This document shows positions 1 to 6,616 of a DNA stretch of 13,944 nucleotides, piece by piece. The DNA comes from Kiritimatiellia bacterium. GTDB taxonomy: Bacteria > Verrucomicrobiota > Kiritimatiellia > SLAD01. The translations under genes and the position numbers were made by a program. Location of the stretch: assembly GCA_007134175.1 (NCBI GenBank), contig SLLF01000061.1, positions 1-13,944 on the forward strand, given 5' to 3'. The notes beneath the pieces are model-generated. The model ran no database searches. It saw only the letters and a list, made by a program, of their open reading frames with translations, and was not told the DNA's origin. Each line of letters opens with the position of its first letter. The first letter of the stretch is position 1.

Positions 1-314
1 CAACGTGCCCGGTGCCCTCGCGCGAGCGCGGTCAATCCTTGACGGGTATCCGCGACGACCAGCAACGGGAGCGGCGGTTCGGGCCAACGATCAAGCTGCG
101 CGGCCTCCACCAAGGCGGCACCCGCGCCTTGCGCCGCGGCTTCAGCCACAAAATCGTGGCCATCAAATCGTTCGCCTTGCAGGGCAATGTAGAGTTGCCC
201 CGGGTGAACGTGACGGCTGTCGCTCGTGATGCCGTGCAGGGCGGCGGGCCGATCGCCTGGCCAGTGTCCCTCGCACCATTGCGCCAACGCAAGCGGATCG
301 AAACCAACATTCAC
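1..314 (-). CDS. murF: UDP-N-acetylmuramoyl-tripeptide--D-alanyl-D-alanine ligase (MurF), N-terminal part, cut by window edge
   Basis: MurF adds D-Ala-D-Ala to UDP-MurNAc-tripeptide in the cytoplasm, the last soluble step of peptidoglycan precursor synthesis. About 104 residues are visible. They contain the Mur-ligase N-terminal signature: GITSDSRHVHPGQLYIAL at about residues 33-50, then GERFDGHDFV and a run AAAQGAGAALVE. This closely mirrors the matching part of the MurE next to it (AYDSRQVQPGYCFVALPG), as expected for paralogous Mur ligases. The ATP-binding domain lies outside the window. The GTG start is chosen because it overlaps the murE TGA as GTGA and has GAGG 8-9 bases upstream, inside the murE end. 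An ATG at 308-310 is in another frame. The gene follows murE in the same operon and is probably translationally coupled. Identification rests on motif plus position; the missing C-terminal part cannot be checked. Confidence 0.9.
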   Translation of the reverse strand, partial: MNVGFDPLALAQWCEGHWPGDRPAALHGITSDSRHVHPGQLYIALQGERFDGHDFVAEAAAQGAGAALVEAAQLDRWPEPPLPLLVVADTRQGLTALARGHRAR

Positions 315-1789
315 GACGCGCCCTCTTGCAAGACGACACGCGCTACGGCCACGTCGTCGAAAGGAACCATGGTATGTCCGAATTCCTGGTACTTCTCGTG
401 CCCTTTGCCGGCAATCACCACCGTGTCGCCCGGGGCGGCGGCCTGGATCGCGGCGCGGATAGCCGCCGCCCGGTCCAGTTCCACCGTGTAGTGGGTGGCG
501 GTACCGAAGCCGGCTACAATCTCGTCGGCAATCGTCTGCGGATTTTCCGAGCGCGGGTTGTCGGAGGTTATGAACACGTGGTGGGCGTGGTGAGCCGCCA
601 CCGCCCCCATCGGTCCGCGCTTGCTGCGGTCGCGGTCGCCGCCGCAGCCGAATACCAACCAGAGGCGACCCGGGGTTATCTCCCGCAACATCGTGCAGAC
701 ATTCTGCAACGCGTCGTCGGTATGGGCATAATCGACAAACACCCGGACACCATGTCCCGGCAACACGGCCTCGAGTCGGCCCGGCACACCGGGCATATGC
801 TCCAACGCCGCGACCATCCCCGCCAGCGGCAAGCCTTGGGCACCGCCGACCGCGATGGCGGCCAGGGCATTGTGCAGGTTGTAGCGGCCCAGTTGCAACA
901 GGCGCAGAGGTGCCCGGCCCCAGGGGGTCATCACTTCGGCATGGGTACCAGTGGCGGTACACCGGACCGTTTCCGCCCGTATATGGGCGCCCGCACCACA
1001 GCCGCAGGTAAGCAGCGTACGCCCCGACTGCCCGCGCAGCTCCTTAATCAGGCGCTGTCCGTGGGGATCATCCTCATTCACCACCGCCAGCGTGTCCTTG
1101 GCCGCATCGTAGTGCTCCGTGAACAAAAGGCGCTTGGTCGCGAAATAGTGTTCCATATCCCCGTGATAGTCGAGGTGGTCCCGTGTCAGATTGGTAAAGA
1201 CCACGGCATTGAAGGCCACTCCGCGCACTCGTTGCTGGTCGAGCGCATGGGAGGAGACTTCCATGACGACATGCGAACATCCCCCGCGCTCCATCTCCCG
1301 CAGCAGCCGCTGAATGTCGGTCGCTTCCGGTGTGGTGCGGCCGGCCGGGATCACGCGCTCACCTATTTCGTAGCAGACCGTACCGATCATCCCCACCCGC
1401 CGCACGCCGCCGGCCAGCAAGGCGCGCAACATGAAGGTGGTTGTGGTCTTGCCATTGGTACCGGTCACCCCGGTCACATTCAGTTTCCGCGAAGGTTCCC
1501 CGTAAAACACGACCGCTAAATCCGCCAAGGCTTGTCGCGCAGCGGGCACCGTCACCCGGGGCACGGGCCCGTCCGGCAATACCCCCTCGCCTACGATCAA
1601 AGCGGCCCCCCGCCGCACCGCGTCCGCCACAAAGGTACGCCCGTCCTGGCAGTGGCCGGGCAACGCGACGAAGCAGTAGCCCGGCTGTACCTGGCGCGAA
1701 TCGTAGGCGATACCGCGAATATCCAGCCTTTTCGGTACCGCGTCAGGAACGGGCAGTCCCGCTGCGGCCAAACCGGTCCGCGCGTTCAT
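311..1789 (-). CDS. murE: UDP-N-acetylmuramoyl-L-alanyl-D-glutamate--2,6-diaminopimelate ligase (MurE)
   Basis: MurE adds the third residue of the peptidoglycan stem peptide in the cytoplasm using ATP. With the ATG start at 1789 it has 492 residues, the normal family length. Visible landmarks are the N-terminal substrate motif AYDSRQVQPG (about 28-37), the P-loop GVTGTNGKTTTT (about 107-118), the region TTPEATDIQ, a candidate carbamylated lysine in YFATKRLLFT (about K219), the VDYAHTDDAL motif, and SDNPRSENP (about 409-417). The DNPR motif is the established mark of meso-diaminopimelate specificity, as opposed to L-lysine enzymes. The longer frame begins with GTG at 1807, but the ATG at 1789 overlaps the ftsI TGA as ATGA and has GAGG eight bases upstream (1798-1801), so I prefer it. 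murF overlaps its end by four bases. Confidence 0.97.
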   Translation of the reverse strand: MNARTGLAAAGLPVPDAVPKRLDIRGIAYDSRQVQPGYCFVALPGHCQDGRTFVADAVRRGAALIVGEGVLPDGPVPRVTVPAARQALADLAVVFYGEPSRKLNVTGVTGTNGKTTTTFMLRALLAGGVRRVGMIGTVCYEIGERVIPAGRTTPEATDIQRLLREMERGGCSHVVMEVSSHALDQQRVRGVAFNAVVFTNLTRDHLDYHGDMEHYFATKRLLFTEHYDAAKDTLAVVNEDDPHGQRLIKELRGQSGRTLLTCGCGAGAHIRAETVRCTATGTHAEVMTPWGRAPLRLLQLGRYNLHNALAAIAVGGAQGLPLAGMVAALEHMPGVPGRLEAVLPGHGVRVFVDYAHTDDALQNVCTMLREITPGRLWLVFGCGGDRDRSKRGPMGAVAAHHAHHVFITSDNPRSENPQTIADEIVAGFGTATHYTVELDRAAAIRAAIQAAAPGDTVVIAGKGHEKYQEFGHTMVPFDDVAVARVVLQEGAS

Positions 1790-3516
1790 GGTTGCGACCT
1801 CGCCCACATGGTCGCCTCGGGCTCGTCGTAGCGCGGTATGCCGAGATAGCGTACCGCTTGTTCCGCAATGCGACGAAAGACCGGTGCCGCCACGGCCCCG
1901 CCGGTACGTTCCGGCAGGGGCTCGTCAAAAACCACCACCATGCTGATTTCCGGATTGTCGGCCGGCAGGAAGCCGACGAAGGAAGCGATGTTCAAGCGGT
2001 CCGAATAGCCGCCGGGCACCGGCTTCTGGGCCGTGCCCGTTTTACCGGCAACCCGATAGCCGTCGAGCCGGGCGCGGCGGCCCGTCCCGCCATCCTCGGT
2101 TGTCCGTACCATCAGCCCGGCCATCAGGCGCGCGGTTTCCGGCCGGATCGGTCGGCCGACCACCGTGGGCTCGCCGCGGTGTACAGCGTAGCCGTGCCGG
2201 TTGATTACTTCCTGCACCACATAGGGCTGCATCAGTCGCCCTTGATTGGCGACCGCATTGACCGCGTTCAACAGTTGCAGCGCGGTCACCGCCACCTCGT
2301 GGCCCATCGCGATGCGCGTTACGCTGATGGCCGACCAGCGTGAGCGCGGGTTTAGAATGCCGGTCTCTTCGCCCGGCAGATCAATGCCGGATACCCGTCC
2401 GAAACCGAAATCGCGCAGGTAGGCTTCCAACGTCGACTCCGGCAGCTTCAGGGCAATCTTGGCGGAGCCAATGTTGCTCGATTTCTGCAGGACATCGGCC
2501 ACGGTCAACACCCCGTGGGGGCTGTAATCCCGCAAGGGGCGACCGCGATAATACCAGCGCCCCCGCTCGCAATCGATCCATTCGTCCGGGGTGATCATAC
2601 CTTCGTTGAATGCCGCCGCCAGCACCGCCACCTTGAACGTCGAACCGGGTTCAAAGTTGTAACCGACCGCCCGGTTACGCCGCTGCTCCGGCGAAGAGGT
2701 TGGGAATTCGTTCAGATCAAAAGCGGGCCGGGACGCCATCGCCAGGATTTCGCCGGTCTGCACCCGCATCATAATGGCCCAGGCGGCCTGGCCGCCGTAC
2801 TCCTCAAGCCCCTTGTCCAGCTCCGATTCCAGTATGTATTGCAGCTCCTGATCGAGTGTCAGCCGTACTTCATGGCCGCGGCGTGGCGGGATGTCGAGGT
2901 GGCGTCGGTTGTAGACTTCGTGGCTGCGCCCATCGCGCTCGCTGACGCGCAAGCCGTCGATGCCGCGGAGCATGCGGTGATAGCGTTGTTCAACGCCCGC
3001 GCTACCGTAGCCCTCGTGGTTCACGAAACCCAGTACATGGCACATCAACCCGCTCTGCACATAGTGCCGCGTCATGGTGTCATCGAAATGCACACCGCGA
3101 AATTTCAACCGCGCCACCTGCTCGGCCAAGTCGTTGTGGACCCGCTTCCGGATGGGTTCATGCAAGCGGTGGGTACGTTCCATACGTGCCAGCACCATCT
3201 CCTCGTCGACCTCCAGTATCCGGGAGAGATGCGCGGCAACGAACGTTCCGTGGCCAGCCTCCGCAATCGCTTTGGGATCGATCCAGACATCACGCACCGG
3301 CAAGTCCATCGCCAGCACCTGGCCGCGCCGATCCAGGATCCGGCCACGTTCCGCCAGTACCACGCGCTCGATATGGTGCAGCCGCAAGACACGCGCTTGC
3401 AGGTCGTCATTGGGCCCCAAATGGAGCAGGGCCAGACGCGCGCCCAGCCCTGCAAACAAACCCAGCATGCCGACCACAATAACGGCCACGCGCCCGCTAT
3501 GTGCCGGGGTGTTCAT
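1786..3516 (-). CDS. ftsI: Septal peptidoglycan transpeptidase, penicillin-binding protein 2/3 class B (FtsI)
   Basis: FtsI cross-links septal peptidoglycan in the periplasm and works with FtsW and the FtsL complex. The 576-residue protein has one N-terminal membrane segment (about 9-31), then the conserved RGRILDRRG of the dimerisation domain (58-66), and a transpeptidase domain with all three active-site motifs: STFK (S292 nucleophile, K295), SSN (346-348) and KTG (492-494). There are no C-terminal PASTA repeats visible. The ATG at 3516 is the only good start: an in-frame TAA lies just upstream, and AGGAG is 12 bases away, a rather long spacing. It follows ftsL after 69 bases, the only sizeable gap in the rsmH-murF stretch, and its TGA overlaps the murE ATG. 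Intact motifs suggest a functional beta-lactam target. I rule out the elongation enzyme MrdA/PBP2 because of the gene context. Confidence 0.95.
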   Translation of the reverse strand: MNTPAHSGRVAVIVVGMLGLFAGLGARLALLHLGPNDDLQARVLRLHHIERVVLAERGRILDRRGQVLAMDLPVRDVWIDPKAIAEAGHGTFVAAHLSRILEVDEEMVLARMERTHRLHEPIRKRVHNDLAEQVARLKFRGVHFDDTMTRHYVQSGLMCHVLGFVNHEGYGSAGVEQRYHRMLRGIDGLRVSERDGRSHEVYNRRHLDIPPRRGHEVRLTLDQELQYILESELDKGLEEYGGQAAWAIMMRVQTGEILAMASRPAFDLNEFPTSSPEQRRNRAVGYNFEPGSTFKVAVLAAAFNEGMITPDEWIDCERGRWYYRGRPLRDYSPHGVLTVADVLQKSSNIGSAKIALKLPESTLEAYLRDFGFGRVSGIDLPGEETGILNPRSRWSAISVTRIAMGHEVAVTALQLLNAVNAVANQGRLMQPYVVQEVINRHGYAVHRGEPTVVGRPIRPETARLMAGLMVRTTEDGGTGRRARLDGYRVAGKTGTAQKPVPGGYSDRLNIASFVGFLPADNPEISMVVVFDEPLPERTGGAVAAPVFRRIAEQAVRYLGIPRYDEPEATMWARSQP

Positions 3517-3585
3517 AGGCTCACGTTACTCCTGCCCGTATTCGTCCTTTCCGTTGCCGACCCAGTCCCATCACGTCCACTCGAA

Positions 3586-3960
3586 TCAAGGGGTATCGGC
3601 CAGCCGGGCCCATTCGCCCAAGGAAATCGGTTCGTCCAGCCGCGGGGGCCGGGCCAGCCGGATCACCCGGTGTGTCGGCGCCAGCTCCATGTCCAACCTA
3701 TGACGGGCCACTGCCGCCCGCACTTGGTTCAATGTGCGCAGCTGGTTCCACTTCGCCTGTTCATCCAGTAATTGCTGACGGGCCTGGAGCTGGTGCCGCT
3801 CCAGGCGCTGGATGCGCACGCCGGCGGCTTCGCAGCGACCGTGCATCCACAGGTAGCTCATGCTGGTAACGGTAATGAGTACCAGCAGAAGGGCGAGCGG
3901 CACGGGGAAGACAAATCCCTGTGCCTGTTTCTTTTTATTCCGTTTTCTTCGTCTTTTCAT
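3586..3960 (-). CDS. ftsL: FtsL-like cell division protein (small bitopic membrane protein)
   Basis: FtsL-type proteins bridge FtsB/DivIC and the FtsW-FtsI synthase at the septum. The 124-residue product is too divergent to be named by sequence alone; the call rests on position between rsmH and ftsI plus architecture. It has a very basic cytoplasmic tail (residues 1-12, ten of them Arg or Lys), a single hydrophobic segment at about 16-38, then a helical heptad-like stretch at about 46-85 rich in Gln, Leu and Arg suited to a coiled coil, and a Pro-rich tail containing IRLARPPRLDEP. The ATG overlaps the rsmH TGA as ATGA, and AAAGGA sits about 8 bases upstream. The order rsmH-ftsL-ftsI is widely conserved in bacteria. 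The alternative is a DivIC/FtsB-like protein filling the same role. Confidence 0.8.
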   Translation of the reverse strand: MKRRRKRNKKKQAQGFVFPVPLALLLVLITVTSMSYLWMHGRCEAAGVRIQRLERHQLQARQQLLDEQAKWNQLRTLNQVRAAVARHRLDMELAPTHRVIRLARPPRLDEPISLGEWARLADTP

Positions 3961-4883
3961 GGGCTTATCCTTTCTACTATCCGTAACTTCGCGGACCGGG
4001 CCCGCGGATTTCGCTCCACCTCGTCCGGGGTTGGTCGCTGCGGCTTACCGGTCACTTTCCGCACCCGCGGCAGCCGCCCTTCCCAGCGCGCACCGCCGCT
4101 TTGCAGCGCTTGTTCGCGCCCGATGTGAACGGCGAAGCACTGTTTCACCAACCGGTCCTCCACGCTGTGGTACGACAGGACCGCCACCCGACCACCTTCC
4201 GCGCAACAGCGCACGGCGGCTTCCAAGCCAGCCGTAATGGCATCCAGTTCACCGTTCACCGCCATACGCAACGCCATGAACGTGCGGGTCGCCGGGTGAA
4301 TCCGGCCACGCCGGCCGCCGACGGCCGCCGCGACCACTTCCGCCAAATCAACCGTCCGCGTAAACGGCTGTACCGCACGCCGCCGGACAATCGCCTGCAC
4401 AATCCGGTGCGCCGCCCGCTCCTCGCCGTAGCGGCGCAGGACCGTCACCAGCTCGTCCGGTGCCGTCGTGTTGACCCACTCCGCGGCGGACCGCGCCTCG
4501 CGACGATCCATCCGCATATCCAATGGGCCATCGTGCCGGAAACTGAACCCGCGTTCCGCGCGATCCAGCTGATCCGAGCGAACCCCTAAATCAAAGAGCA
4601 CTCCGTCTACTGGCGGAACGCCTGCGGTCGCTACCGCCTCAGCCAATTCCGCAAAATTCATCGCCAACCATATCCCTTGCCGTCCTGCCGGCCCGAGCCG
4701 GTGGGCCGCCTGCGCCAACGCCGCCTCGTCCCGGTCCAATCCCAGCAGCCGCCCCGTTGAACCCGCCGCCTGCAAAATCGCCGCTGCGTGCCCGCCATCC
4801 CCCACCGTCGCATCCACGTAGCAACCGCCCGGCTTGACAACCAGCCCGGCCACCACCTCAGCGCACATTACCGGTTCATGCAC
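3957..4883 (-). CDS. rsmH: 16S rRNA (cytosine(1402)-N(4))-methyltransferase (RsmH/MraW)
   Basis: RsmH methylates N4 of C1402 in the 16S rRNA decoding centre using S-adenosylmethionine. The 308-residue protein matches the family length of about 310. It begins HEPVMCAEVVAGL, followed by the SAM-binding motif DATVGDGGHA (24-33), then LGLDRDEAAL, the DGVLFDLGVRSDQLD segment with GFSFRHDGPLDMRMD, and YHSVEDRLVK near the C-terminus. All are family hallmarks. The start is a GTG at 4883: it has a strong GGAAGGAG eight bases upstream (4892-4899), and the HEPVM opening is where RsmH proteins normally begin. Its stop overlaps ftsL. Upstream comes the small 68-residue gene rather than mraZ itself, which is slightly unusual. 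Confidence 0.97.
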   Translation of the reverse strand: MHEPVMCAEVVAGLVVKPGGCYVDATVGDGGHAAAILQAAGSTGRLLGLDRDEAALAQAAHRLGPAGRQGIWLAMNFAELAEAVATAGVPPVDGVLFDLGVRSDQLDRAERGFSFRHDGPLDMRMDRREARSAAEWVNTTAPDELVTVLRRYGEERAAHRIVQAIVRRRAVQPFTRTVDLAEVVAAAVGGRRGRIHPATRTFMALRMAVNGELDAITAGLEAAVRCCAEGGRVAVLSYHSVEDRLVKQCFAVHIGREQALQSGGARWEGRLPRVRKVTGKPQRPTPDEVERNPRARSAKLRIVERISP

Positions 4884-4911
4884 CTGCCGTGCTCCTTCCG
4901 GCCACGCATGG

Positions 4912-5118
4912 TCAGAGCATGAAGCGGCTCATCAACCCATTGCGCGCCCGATTACGCGACCGGGCCTCGAAAAATTCCCGACTATCCGAATCGCTGTTCC
5001 ACAACTGATAACGCACGGCGCAATTCCGCTCGGGCACCGCAAACCAGCGTTGATCGTCCGTCACCGCATTCACCGCCCCGCTCACCTTCAGATAGTGCGC
5101 TATCCTACGCATACTCAT
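4912..5118 (-). CDS. Small uncharacterised basic protein between mraZ and rsmH
   Basis: I do not recognise this 68-residue product. It lies between mraZ and rsmH, on the same strand, with 42 bases before it and 28 after it. Evidence that it is real: an ATG start with GGAGG seven bases upstream (5126-5130), one of the best ribosome binding sites in the window, and a fit to the tight cluster. The protein is Arg-rich (11 of 68), has one Cys, two Trp and no membrane segment or signal peptide. It opens MSMRRIAHYLKVSG, has a middle that could be a small beta-rich fold (QRWFAVPERNCAVRYQLW), and ends in an Arg/Asn-rich helix-prone tail (ARSRNRARNGLMSRFML). The basic charge would allow nucleic-acid or membrane-surface binding, but that is only inference. 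A second ATG two codons on is an alternative start. It could still be a chance frame. Confidence 0.65.
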   Translation of the reverse strand: MSMRRIAHYLKVSGAVNAVTDDQRWFAVPERNCAVRYQLWNSDSDSREFFEARSRNRARNGLMSRFML

Positions 5119-5125
5119 GGTCCTG

Positions 5126-5130
5126 CCTCC
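5126..5130 (-). promoter_or_regulatory. Strong Shine-Dalgarno of the small gene between mraZ and rsmH
   Basis: On the minus strand GGAGG lies seven bases before the ATG at 5118. It is the main sequence evidence that the 68-residue frame is translated. Confidence 0.6.
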
Positions 5131-5160
5131 ATCGCCGGACCCAACCGGCGTCTACGTTCA

Positions 5161-5640
5161 TCAAAAGCCTACATACCGGGCCGCCTCGCCCAGCCCGTCC
5201 TGATCCATCGCCTGTGCCAATTGCTGCCAGCGCTCCGGATCCCAAACTTCGAACCCATCAAATGTGCCCACCAGCATCGCCTGCGAAGTGATACCGGCAA
5301 AGGCGAGCAGATCATCCTTGATCCGGATGCGGCCCTGGCTGTCCCAAGGCACCAGATCGGAGCGAGAGGCGAGTGTGCGGGCTAGTTGCCGACCTTTTTC
5401 ATCGGCGATGGAAAGATTGCGGAGCCTTTCCATACGCCGGGTCATTTCACGAGCGGGATAAACGCACAGGCACTTGACGTTAACACCGGGGAGAACGAAC
5501 AACCGCTTAGGCACACCCGCCAACTCGCGCCAATCCGAAGGAATCGTCAGGCGTTTCTTGGTGTCGAGCGAATGCAGATAACTGCTGACGAACACGCCAT
5601 TCGCCTCGCTACTCATGCCATTTATATCACTTGACTCCAT
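5161..5640 (-). CDS. mraZ: Transcriptional regulator / division cluster protein MraZ
   Basis: MraZ is a DNA-binding repressor of the AbrB/SpoVT-like swapped-hairpin fold that forms rings and controls its own dcw operon. With the ATG at 5640 the product is 159 residues, near the family length of 140-150. It shows two related halves, each with a beta-hairpin motif: SSYLHSLDTKKRLTIPSDWR (about 19-38) and SDLVPWDSQGRIRIKDDLLAFAG (about 93-115), followed by LVGTFDGFEVWDPERW. The start at 5640 has GAGG nine bases upstream. A later ATG at 5616 lacks a well-placed ribosome binding site, and the longer frame from TTG at 5691 would run through the promoter boxes. It is the first gene of the cluster, and the repeated GTGG boxes just upstream are its likely operator. 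Confidence 0.95.
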   Translation of the reverse strand: MESSDINGMSSEANGVFVSSYLHSLDTKKRLTIPSDWRELAGVPKRLFVLPGVNVKCLCVYPAREMTRRMERLRNLSIADEKGRQLARTLASRSDLVPWDSQGRIRIKDDLLAFAGITSQAMLVGTFDGFEVWDPERWQQLAQAMDQDGLGEAARYVGF

Positions 5641-5654
5641 TCTGCCTAACCTCT

Positions 5655-5681
5655 GCCCCACTTTGAACCACTTTGCCCCAC
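5655..5681 (-). promoter_or_regulatory. MraZ box array (three direct repeats, 10-bp period)
   Basis: Read on the minus strand there are three direct repeats in exact 10-base phase: GTGGGGCAAA, then GTGGTTCAAA, then GTGGGGCAGA (the last runs to about 5652). MraZ is known to bind arrays of TGGGN-type boxes spaced about one helical turn apart upstream of mraZ, and AAAGTGG-type boxes in mycoplasmas; both consensus forms can be read here. The array starts 15 bases before the mraZ ATG and lies in the spacer and -10 region downstream of TTGACT. Bound MraZ would therefore block the cluster's promoter. Confidence 0.85.
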
Positions 5682-5691
5682 CAAAAGTCAA
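5663..5691 (-). promoter_or_regulatory. Probable promoter of the mraZ division cluster
   Basis: On the minus strand TTGACT (5686-5691) is five of six to the sigma-70 -35 element, and just upstream lies an A/T-rich tract (5694-5712) that could act as an UP element. The -10 at the expected 17-base spacing is poor (GTTCAA) because the region is occupied by the MraZ boxes. The transcription start would fall about 16 bases before the mraZ ATG. The -35 is convincing; the -10 is not. Confidence 0.45.
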
Positions 5692-5720
5692 CAGGTTTTT
5701 TTATTTATTTTTCGGGGGGG

Positions 5721-5734
5721 CTGAAGGCTGAAGG
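5721..5734 (+). repeat. Tandem heptamer CTGAAGG x2 in the mraZ/thiD divergent region
   Basis: Two perfect adjacent copies of CTGAAGG follow a run of seven G at 5714-5720. They sit between the A/T-rich tract of the mraZ promoter and the TTGACA upstream of thiD. No function is evident; a regulator site or chance are both possible. Confidence 0.4.
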
Positions 5735-5740
5735 TCCGGC

Positions 5741-5769
5741 TTGACAGATGTGCTGTGGCTGATGATGAT
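5741..5769 (+). promoter_or_regulatory. Possible sigma-70 promoter for thiD-comEC
   Basis: A perfect TTGACA (5741-5746) is followed after 17 bases by GATGAT (5764-5769, four of six to TATAAT). The predicted transcription start, about 5776, falls directly at a cluster of ATG codons, which would make the thiD message nearly or fully leaderless. The -10 lies within an ATG-repeat, so the match could be fortuitous. Confidence 0.35.
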
Positions 5770-5776
5770 GCGCGGC

Positions 5777-6616
5777 ATGATGATGAACCTAGAAAACCAG
5801 TCCCATTCGTCCTTCGAACCGCCGGTGGTCCTTTCTATAGCGGGGTCGGATAGCGGTGGCGGTGCCGGTATTCAAGCGGATCTGAAGACCTGGGAGGCAC
5901 TACAGGTTTTCGGTACGACGGCGCTAACCTGCGTCACGGCACAACATCCGGAGGGGGTAGAGGCGATTATGCCCTTGGAACCCGAAACGGTGCGCCAGCA
6001 AATCGCCGCGGTGTGCGATCATTTCCCGGTGCGTACCGCTAAAACCGGGATGCTTTATTCTGCGGATATCATCCGCGTGGTTGCTGCCGAGGATGTGCAT
6101 GAGGGCATCCCTGTGCTTGTGGTTGACCCGGTTATGGTAGCCGCTTCCGGCGCACGATTGCTTAAAGCCGATGCCATCGAAGCCATCAAGCATGATCTAC
6201 TGCCGCAAGCACGGGTGGTAACACCCAATTTGCACGAGGCGGAGATTTTGTGTGGCCACTCCATATCGTCCCTGGACGAACTGCGCGCGGCCGCCCGCGA
6301 AATAGGCGATCAGTTCGACGTGGCCTGCGTCGTCAAGGGCGGTCACTTGGACGGAGAAGAAGTGGTGGATGTGCTGTACGACGAGGGGGAGGAGCACGTT
6401 TTTGCCACGCCGCGCATCCGCACTGCGCAAACCCACGGGGCGGGGTGCACCTTCTCGGCCGCGTTGACGGCCTACCTCGCACAAAAATTATTGATGCACG
6501 ACGCCGTAAAAGCGGCCAAGCATTTCGTGCATCAGTCCTTGCAGCACACCTTGCGCGTCGGTCGACACCAACCCCTGAACTTCAGCTGGAACTGCGGTGC
6601 CGCCGGCACGCAATAG
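5777..6616 (+). CDS. thiD: Hydroxymethylpyrimidine/phosphomethylpyrimidine kinase (ThiD)
   Basis: ThiD phosphorylates HMP and HMP-phosphate to HMP-diphosphate, the pyrimidine half of thiamine. It is a cytosolic ribokinase-fold enzyme. Landmarks are VVLSIAGSDSGGGAGIQADLKTW near the N-terminus (substrate loop), TALTCVTAQ, RTAKTGML, VVDPVMVAASGARLL, TPNLHEAEILCG, VVKGGHLDGEEVVDVLYD, and the C-terminal anion-hole motif THGAGCTFSAALTAYLAQ with the usual Cys. Product length is about 279 residues versus about 266 typical. The start is uncertain: ATGs occur at 5762, 5765, 5768, 5777, 5780 and 5783, and a TTG at 5741; none of the ATGs has a good ribosome binding site. I chose 5777 because it coincides with the predicted transcription start. 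No other thi genes are nearby, so it may serve salvage. comEC overlaps its end by 20 bases, indicating co-transcription. Confidence 0.93.
   Translation: MMMNLENQSHSSFEPPVVLSIAGSDSGGGAGIQADLKTWEALQVFGTTALTCVTAQHPEGVEAIMPLEPETVRQQIAAVCDHFPVRTAKTGMLYSADIIRVVAAEDVHEGIPVLVVDPVMVAASGARLLKADAIEAIKHDLLPQARVVTPNLHEAEILCGHSISSLDELRAAAREIGDQFDVACVVKGGHLDGEEVVDVLYDEGEEHVFATPRIRTAQTHGAGCTFSAALTAYLAQKLLMHDAVKAAKHFVHQSLQHTLRVGRHQPLNFSWNCGAAGTQ

Noticed and set aside
326..1519. Long open frame of 397 codons on the plus strand opposite murE.
   Set aside because: It lies wholly antisense to a clear murE, shows no family motif, and long antisense frames are common in GC-rich coding DNA.
3517..3575. A tiny minus-strand frame of about 20 codons in the ftsL-ftsI gap, ending four bases before the ftsI ATG (MGLGRQRKGRIRAGVT from its ATG).
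   Set aside because: No clear ribosome binding site of its own and the length is within chance expectation; the AGGAG of ftsI lies inside it. It could be a leader peptide, but nothing supports that.
2515..3771. Open frame of 418 codons on the plus strand opposite ftsI and ftsL.
   Set aside because: Antisense shadow of ftsI, rich in His, Gln and Pro with no recognisable domain.
5641..5691. An N-terminal extension of MraZ from TTG at 5691.
   Set aside because: It would translate the MraZ boxes and promoter; ATG at 5640 has a proper ribosome binding site and gives the family length.
5691..5720. T-rich tract followed by seven G as a possible rho-independent terminator.
   Set aside because: There is no inverted repeat before the T run, and the region lies between divergent genes, where an A/T-rich promoter element is the simpler reading.
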